The notes under the pieces: generated by a model
Database searches by the model: none
What the model was told of the DNA's origin: nothing
What the model saw: the letters and a program-made list of their open reading frames with translations, nothing else
Assembly (NCBI GenBank): GCA_003445795.1
Contig: DMCN01000004.1
Location: 20,675 to 36,727 of the forward strand
Source: Gallionellaceae bacterium
Lineage (GTDB): Bacteria; Pseudomonadota; Gammaproteobacteria; Burkholderiales; Gallionellaceae
Direction: 5' to 3'
Length of the DNA stretch: 16,053 bases
Shown here: piece after piece, positions 13,375-16,053 of the stretch
Layout: the number at the start of each line of letters is the position of its first letter
How positions within the stretch are numbered: position 1 is the stretch's first letter
Position numbers and translations under genes: made by a program

Positions 13375-13403
13375 ATATTAGGCATGCCTAAAACAGAAGT
13401 CAA
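13375..13403 (-). promoter_or_regulatory. Leftward early promoter P_L
   Basis: On the minus strand: TTGACT (13403-13398), 17-nt spacer, TAATAT (13380-13375), close to the sigma70 consensus. The palindromic operator at 13378-13391 covers the spacer end and -10 box, so repressor binding would block it. It drives the operon from 13342 toward int, including the DGR. Confidence 0.8.
13378..13391. promoter_or_regulatory. Operator at P_L, perfect palindrome
   Basis: TTAGGCATGCCTAA, a perfect 14-bp palindrome identical to the core of the operator at P_R, overlapping the P_L -10 box. Likely bound by the CI-type repressor and/or Cro-like protein. Confidence 0.8.
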
Positions 13404-13410
13404 GATATAT

Positions 13411-13424
13411 TTAGGCACGCCTAA
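13411..13424. promoter_or_regulatory. Second operator upstream of P_L
   Basis: TTAGGCACGCCTAA, one base from the consensus palindrome, 33 bp from the first operator and just upstream of the P_L -35 box. The pair would allow cooperative repression. Confidence 0.72.
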
Positions 13425-13435
13425 TATCGTGGCAC

Positions 13436-13465
13436 AATAAAAGCCGCAGGGGTGTCCTGCGGCTT
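13436..13465 (-). terminator. Rho-independent terminator after the lysogeny module
   Basis: AAGCCGCAGG (13441-13450) and CCTGCGGCTT (13456-13465) form a perfect 10-bp stem with a 5-nt loop. On the minus strand it is followed by TTTTATT. It would stop leftward transcription of the repressor module before P_L, keeping the two units separate. Confidence 0.82.
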
Positions 13466-13494
13466 AATTGAGAGGTGTTAGGCGAGGGGGGTGG

Positions 13495-13836
13495 TTATTT
13501 ACTGGATGCTGCCTTGCGCTGTTCTTCTGTGGCTGTGATCCCGTTCAGGCTGCCGCTCTCGTTGTATATCACGTCGACTACGTTGCCGTTCTCGACGATC
13601 ACACTATAGCTCATGGAGGCTTTTAGGTTCGGACGGTAAACCAGCATCTTCTTTCCTGAACTGTTAATGGTCTGATCTGGCGGACCAAGCTTGGCGATTG
13701 CTTCTGCCTCGCTGATGTTGAGCGGAAAGGCTTGCAGGTAGCTGGGCGGATAATTGTATCGGTTGGGGCGGCTACCTGGCACGGCGGTGCAGGCGATAAG
13801 CGTTGCTGCAATGATGGCGCAAAGTATTTTTGACAT
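13495..13836 (-). CDS. Lipoprotein, probable lysogenic-conversion gene
   Basis: 113 aa. The N-terminus is a lipoprotein signal: MSKILCAIIAATLIAC, with lipobox L-I-A-C and Cys16 as the lipidated residue. Ser/Arg follow rather than Asp at +2, which suggests outer-membrane sorting. Residues 36-105 (NISEAEAIAKLGPPDQTINS, KKMLVYR, YSVIVENGNVVDVIY) resemble the SmpA/BamE-like beta fold. It lies between repressor and P_L, in the repressor's direction, so it is likely expressed in the lysogen. A role in altering the host surface or excluding other phages is plausible but inferred. Confidence 0.75.
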   Translation of the reverse strand: MSKILCAIIAATLIACTAVPGSRPNRYNYPPSYLQAFPLNISEAEAIAKLGPPDQTINSSGKKMLVYRPNLKASMSYSVIVENGNVVDVIYNESGSLNGITATEEQRKAASSK

Positions 13837-13851
13837 TTCTGGCTCCGGTTT

Positions 13852-14205
13852 CTATGGCTGGTTCTGGTGAAATTTTTCCACCAGCATACGCCCATTTGGT
13901 GTTTCCACGCCGATCATGTTGGGCATTCCACAAGCTGGGCATCCATCTTTTTTGCTTGATAGCCGCCAGAGCGAATAGATCAGCCCTGGCACAATGAAGC
14001 AAAGCCACAAGACGATCTCGATTCCCATGCTTCCGCCTGTGACGCTCTTTGGTGTTCCGCGTGTGCCGCAGTTCGGGCAGATCATGCTGGCATTTCTGTC
14101 GGTCGCGCCACCTTGTTTGAAAAGCCGTTTGATGAAGTCAGCAAGGGCGCCGATCAAAATCGCCATAATGATGAACACGATGATGAGCGACCCGACCATT
14201 TCCAT
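13852..14205 (-). CDS. Membrane protein with split zinc ribbon
   Basis: 117 aa. The ATG at 14205 has AAGGGGAT upstream at good spacing; a TTG at 14211 is less likely. Two hydrophobic helices (about 5-24 and 61-80) flank CPNCG (Cys43, Cys46), and CPACG (Cys89, Cys92) follows the second. The four cysteines could form one zinc ribbon only if both pairs are on the same side of the membrane, which two helices allow if the first Cys pair lies after helix 1 and helix 2 re-enters; otherwise two proteins must pair. Position between repressor and lipoprotein suggests lysogen expression. Function unknown. Confidence 0.65.
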   Translation of the reverse strand: MEMVGSLIIVFIIMAILIGALADFIKRLFKQGGATDRNASMICPNCGTRGTPKSVTGGSMGIEIVLWLCFIVPGLIYSLWRLSSKKDGCPACGMPNMIGVETPNGRMLVEKFHQNQP

Positions 14206-14253
14206 GATCAATCCCCTTTGAATAATTGAAGCTGGATTTGCAGGTGCAGCACG

Positions 14254-14604
14254 TTACTGGGTGCCGTTGTGTTTCGGTTCGGGCTGTTCAGTAAGCGAAG
14301 TGCTCGCCTGCACTAGCATGTCTTTCTTGTATTCAGGCATATTCTCCATCGCGCGCAACACGGTCTGGATTTTCTTGTCGTAGTTCCCGGTGGTCATGTC
14401 GCCTTCGCCGAATTGCAGCCATCGTGGTGAAACGTGCAATACCTCGCATAACTTGAGCAGATTCTCCGCCTCAAGCTTTTTTATATCCCCGCTCTCCCAG
14501 TCCGAAACAGTTGGGTTTGATACCCCGACCAGCTTGGCAAGCTCTGTCTTTGAGAGATTGGCAGCCGTCCTGGCGATCGTAATGCGTTTATTCCACGTTA
14601 CCAT
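14254..14604 (-). CDS. CI-type repressor, HTH-XRE, without peptidase domain
   Basis: 116 aa from the ATG at 14604. The frame is open to 14730, but that part would be read through the operators and the Cro gene start. Residues 5-65 are an HTH-XRE domain (RITIARTAANLSKTELAKLV, GVSNPTVSDWESGDIKKLEA). After LHVSPRWLQFGEGD comes about 45 residues of helix and a polar tail. The S24/LexA-type self-cleavage domain of lambda CI is absent, so induction by RecA is not expected directly; an antirepressor or other signal may be used. It probably binds the five TTAGGCATGCCTAA-type operators. Confidence 0.85.
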   Translation of the reverse strand: MVTWNKRITIARTAANLSKTELAKLVGVSNPTVSDWESGDIKKLEAENLLKLCEVLHVSPRWLQFGEGDMTTGNYDKKIQTVLRAMENMPEYKKDMLVQASTSLTEQPEPKHNGTQ

Positions 14605-14618
14605 ATAGGTGAGCCTAA
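14605..14618. promoter_or_regulatory. Operator 3 beside the repressor start
   Basis: ATAGGTGAGCCTAA: one half-site (GCCTAA) is intact and the other weak. It abuts the repressor ATG, as a site for negative autoregulation or Cro action would. Centres of this and the next two sites are about 24-25 bp apart. Confidence 0.55.
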
Positions 14619-14629
14619 CATTTAGTGAT

Positions 14630-14643
14630 TTAGGTATGCCTTG
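14630..14643. promoter_or_regulatory. Operator 2 at the P_R -35 region
   Basis: TTAGGTATGCCTTG, matching 11 of 14 bases of the palindrome and overlapping the P_R -35 box. Confidence 0.6.
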
Positions 14644-14670
14644 ACTTTGTATTTTAGGCATGCCTAAAAT
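14641..14670 (+). promoter_or_regulatory. Rightward early promoter P_R
   Basis: TTGACT (14641-14646), 18-nt spacer, TAAAAT (14665-14670). It is nearly a copy of P_L, with the same -35, the same operator in the spacer and a related -10. The expected start is about 14677-14678, on the Cro-like start codon. Confidence 0.75.
14651..14670. promoter_or_regulatory. Operator 1 within P_R, 20-bp perfect palindrome
   Basis: ATTTTAGGCATGCCTAAAAT is a perfect 20-bp palindrome, the best operator in the window. It fills the P_R spacer and -10 box. Confidence 0.82.
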
Positions 14671-14677
14671 GCATCCC

Positions 14678-14860
14678 ATGAGTGATTCCAAAATTATTGA
14701 TGAGTTGGGCGGCACATCGGCCGTGGCCAAATTGTTTGAGGTAAAGCCAGCTTCTGTCTCTGAGTGGAGAACAAAGGGGATACCGAAGGCGAGGCTGCAA
14801 ACGCTGAAATTGCTGCGACCAGACTTGTTCCAGCAAGAGCAACGTCAGGAGGCCGCTTGA
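14678..14860 (+). CDS. Cro-like HTH regulator
   Basis: 60 aa from the ATG at 14678. Earlier in-frame ATGs at 14660 and 14669 lie in the operator and -10 box and cannot be used from P_R. Residues 10-35 form the HTH (LGGTSAVAKLFEVKPASVSEW), the compact Cro/YdaS-like fold; the rest is a helix and a Gln/Glu-rich tail. It is divergent from the repressor, the classical immunity-switch layout, and probably competes for the same operators. No ribosome site is present and the predicted transcript starts at or next to the ATG, so a leaderless mRNA is likely. Confidence 0.82.
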   Translation: MSDSKIIDELGGTSAVAKLFEVKPASVSEWRTKGIPKARLQTLKLLRPDLFQQEQRQEAA

Positions 14861-14874
14861 CCGCATCGATTTAT

Positions 14875-14950
14875 CGCAAGGTGGCGCAGTTGGTAGCGCG
14901 CTCGGCTCATACCCGAGAGGTCGCAGGTTCAAGTCCTGCCCTTGCAACCA
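14875..14950 (+). tRNA. tRNA-Met-like (anticodon CAT), initiator-type C1xA72 mismatch
   Basis: 76 nt folding as a full cloverleaf. The acceptor stem is CGCAAGG/CCTTGCA with six pairs and a C1xA72 mismatch, D stem GCGC/GCGC, anticodon stem CTCGG/CCGAG with loop CTCATAC (anticodon CAT), T stem GCAGG/CCTGC with loop TTCAAGT, and encoded CCA. C1xA72 is the hallmark of bacterial initiator tRNA. The other initiator marks are partly missing: pair 29-41 is C-G rather than G-C, and D-stem pair 11-24 is C-G rather than A-U. It lies 14 nt after the Cro-like gene and before a terminator, so it is probably made from P_R. It could also be elongator Met or, after C34 modification, Ile. Confidence 0.9.
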
Positions 14951-14991
14951 TACCCTGTCTCTCCCTGAGCGGGTGCCGCGCAAGCGGCTTC

Positions 14992-15034
14992 GTGCCACTG
15001 CTTTCCTCCTCCTCCTCGGCAGTGGCACTTTTTT
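14992..15034 (+). terminator. Rho-independent terminator after the tRNA
   Basis: GTGCCACTGC (14992-15001) and GCAGTGGCAC (15019-15028) form a perfect 10-bp stem with a 17-nt CCT-repeat loop, then six T. It ends the P_R/cro/tRNA unit about 310 nt before the CII-like gene. Downstream genes therefore need antitermination or another promoter. Confidence 0.85.
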
Positions 15035-15284
15035 ATTCAGTGGTGGCTGCATTGCAGTCTCCCAGCACGGTGCGTCCTACCCGTGCAAATGTCTCGCGCT
15101 GGATCTCGATGGCGTCTTCATCTTCATTCGGTTCGGTGACGATGCGAAATATGGCGCACCGCGCCGCATATTCATTCCGCACGTCCAGCCCGGCCTTGTT
15201 TATCACGGCAGCAACCAGGTGCATCAGCGCGATGTTCTGCGCCTGCAGTGTGTTGAGCCGGTCGATGAGTTCGTCGTTGTCCAT
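15033..15284 (-). CDS. Small hypothetical protein on the opposing strand
   Basis: 83 aa. The N-terminus is a leucine-rich helix (ELIDRLNTLQAQNIALMHLV); the middle is helical (NEYAARCAIFRIV) and the rest acidic. It has normal protein composition, unlike most antisense frames here, but no clear ribosome site, and it opposes the P_R genes, so it is only moderately supported. Its end touches the T run of the terminator. If real, it needs its own promoter in 15285-15343. Confidence 0.5.
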   Translation of the reverse strand: MDNDELIDRLNTLQAQNIALMHLVAAVINKAGLDVRNEYAARCAIFRIVTEPNEDEDAIEIQRETFARVGRTVLGDCNAATTE

Positions 15285-15308
15285 GGTTGCAGATTACTGA
15301 TTTGCTTG

Positions 15309-15323
15309 GGCGTGATAAACGCC
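15309..15323. promoter_or_regulatory. Short hairpin before the CII-like gene
   Basis: GGCGT and ACGCC (5-bp stem, loop GATAA) lie just before the ribosome site AAAGGGGAG (15327-15335) of the gene at 15344. It could be an operator half-palindrome or affect ribosome loading. Confidence 0.3.
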
Positions 15324-15343
15324 AATAAAAGGGGAGCTTTACC

Positions 15344-15868
15344 GTGACGTTACAACTAAATCCGCTGCATCCGCTTGATGCGCTCGCTAAGTCGTGCCGC
15401 GAATACCCTGGCGGTATGACTGCACTGGCAGCACGCATGGGCAAGACAGAGGCAACACTGCGCAAGGAGTTGGCGCAGGGTGTGCCGACCCATCGTGTTG
15501 GCTACGACGAGGAGCTTTCAACGATCCTCGATTACCTGCACGACGCCGGTGTGTTGAGTTGGGCAGATACGCTGCATGCCTTCGCTTATCGACACGCCCA
15601 CTTGATGGTGCCCATCCCTGATGTGGATGGGCAGGAGGATGAGCAGTTGGTGCAGATGGTGTGTGCGATGGTGAAGGAGGTGGGTGATGTGGGTGGAAGT
15701 CTGACCTCGGCCAAGAGCGATAAGGGCGATGGCAGCAAGTACATCAGCACGCAGGAGTTCAAGAACTTCGATGCACAAGTCGAGGAGGCAATGGCAGCGC
15801 TCGCCGCTCTGCGCGAGCGCGTGCACGCAGAGCATCTGGCAGCAAAGAAAGCGGGCCTCGTCAAATGA
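15344..15868 (+). CDS. CII-like phage regulatory protein (CP76 family)
   Basis: 174 aa with a GTG start and AGGGGAG 8-9 nt upstream. Residues 5-75 match the CP76/CII family: LDALAKSCREYPGGMTALAARMGKTEATLRKELAQG, then VGYDEELSTILDYLHDAG. This family is known from temperate phages as a regulator that favours lysogeny. Residues 95-174 include a low-complexity link (SLTSAKSDKGDGSKYI) and a C-terminal helix (FDAQVEEAMAALAALRERV), perhaps for oligomerisation. The gene lies beyond the terminator at 15034 and overlaps the next gene as ATGA. Confidence 0.85.
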   Translation: MTLQLNPLHPLDALAKSCREYPGGMTALAARMGKTEATLRKELAQGVPTHRVGYDEELSTILDYLHDAGVLSWADTLHAFAYRHAHLMVPIPDVDGQEDEQLVQMVCAMVKEVGDVGGSLTSAKSDKGDGSKYISTQEFKNFDAQVEEAMAALAALRERVHAEHLAAKKAGLVK

Positions 15869-16053
15869 GCCGCACCCAGTTCAATACCCGCTGCCGATCT
15901 GCCTTGACAGACTACGCCCGCCGCTACCTGACAAGCCCCGCACCCCTTGTGATAGAGAAGCAGCTCGGCTGCACTCATGGTTGCGCACCTGTTGCAACCC
16001 GCGCAACACACACCCAACCACATCAGCCAGTGCACGGGTCCTCCCTGGCCTTT
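15865..16053 (+). CDS. Partial gene, unknown, cut by window end
   Basis: 63 residues, open to the right edge, starting in an ATGA overlap with the CII-like gene. N-terminus MSRTQFNTRCRSALTDYARRYL, then a Cys/His/Thr-rich stretch (LGCTHGCAPVATRATHTQPH). Tight coupling supports it as real; too little is visible to assign function. Confidence 0.55.
   Translation, partial: MSRTQFNTRCRSALTDYARRYLTSPAPLVIEKQLGCTHGCAPVATRATHTQPHQPVHGSSLAF

Noticed and set aside
14605..14730. N-terminal extension of the repressor to 14730
   Set aside because: It would be encoded by the operators and the Cro-like start; the HTH domain begins right after the ATG at 14604.
14654..15052. Long minus-strand ORF containing the phrase GQDLNLRPLGYEPSALPT
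   Set aside because: This is the antisense translation of the tRNA at 14875-14950, a frequent false gene in databases.
1..16053. CRISPR array, IS element or transposon ends
   Set aside because: No regular repeat-spacer series, transposase gene or terminal inverted repeats with target duplication were seen.
1..16053. Bacterial chromosomal flank of a prophage
   Set aside because: Every recognisable gene is of phage type and the attachment site is internal and uninterrupted.

Overview
The window is a contiguous piece of a temperate, tailed (probably siphovirus-like) bacteriophage genome. The early genes are common in phages of Betaproteobacteria: an excisionase-like HTH protein directly upstream of a tyrosine integrase, a CP76/CII-type regulator, and an HNH protein with an N-terminal Myb-like helix domain. 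High GC by eye fits such a host, but the host assignment is only an inference.

Layout. (1) Positions 1-3480, + strand: the 3' part of a large tail protein, a tail-fibre-like protein with a sugar-binding-like module, and a small tail-associated protein. (2) 3480-5424, + strand: a lysis cassette with a permuted papain-fold enzyme, three small membrane proteins including a 3TM-type holin candidate, and a GH24 lysozyme, all start/stop overlapped. (3) 5425-5700: a phage attachment site whose core is the 3' half of a tRNA-His gene and which also encodes the C-terminus of the integrase. No 5' half of tRNA-His is present, and phage genes lie on both sides. The DNA is therefore in the attP configuration (free phage, or a junction between tandem prophages) rather than at a phage/host border. 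(4) 13342 down to 5530, - strand: one long early operon with many 4-nt overlaps. It starts at an operator-overlapped sigma70-type promoter (P_L). In order it holds two small unknown genes, a two-domain acyl carrier protein, several small unknown genes, an HNH protein, then a complete diversity-generating retroelement (DGR), a small gene, an excisionase-like gene and the integrase. (5) 13436-14604, - strand: a lysogeny module with a short CI-type repressor, a membrane zinc-ribbon protein, a lipoprotein and a terminator. (6) 14605-16053: the operator region with P_R, then a Cro-like gene with a probably leaderless start, an unusual CAT-anticodon tRNA, a strong terminator, an opposing small gene, a CII-like regulator and a partial gene.

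The central system is the DGR at 7068-9625. It has an error-prone reverse transcriptase with the DGR signature motifs, an Avd-family four-helix-bundle gene, a template repeat (TR, 89 bp) rich in AAC codons, and two tandem target genes. Each target gene ends in a variable repeat (VR). I compared TR with both VRs by hand: 26 of 28 differences fall at template adenines. Three things are unusual. The two targets are small (124 and 127 aa), without signal peptides, and lie in the repressor-controlled early operon far from the tail genes. The TR lies inside an open frame continuous with the RT and coupled to avd by ATGA. One repressor-operator system probably controls the DGR together with xis and int, so diversification would be tied to the lysis/lysogeny decision.
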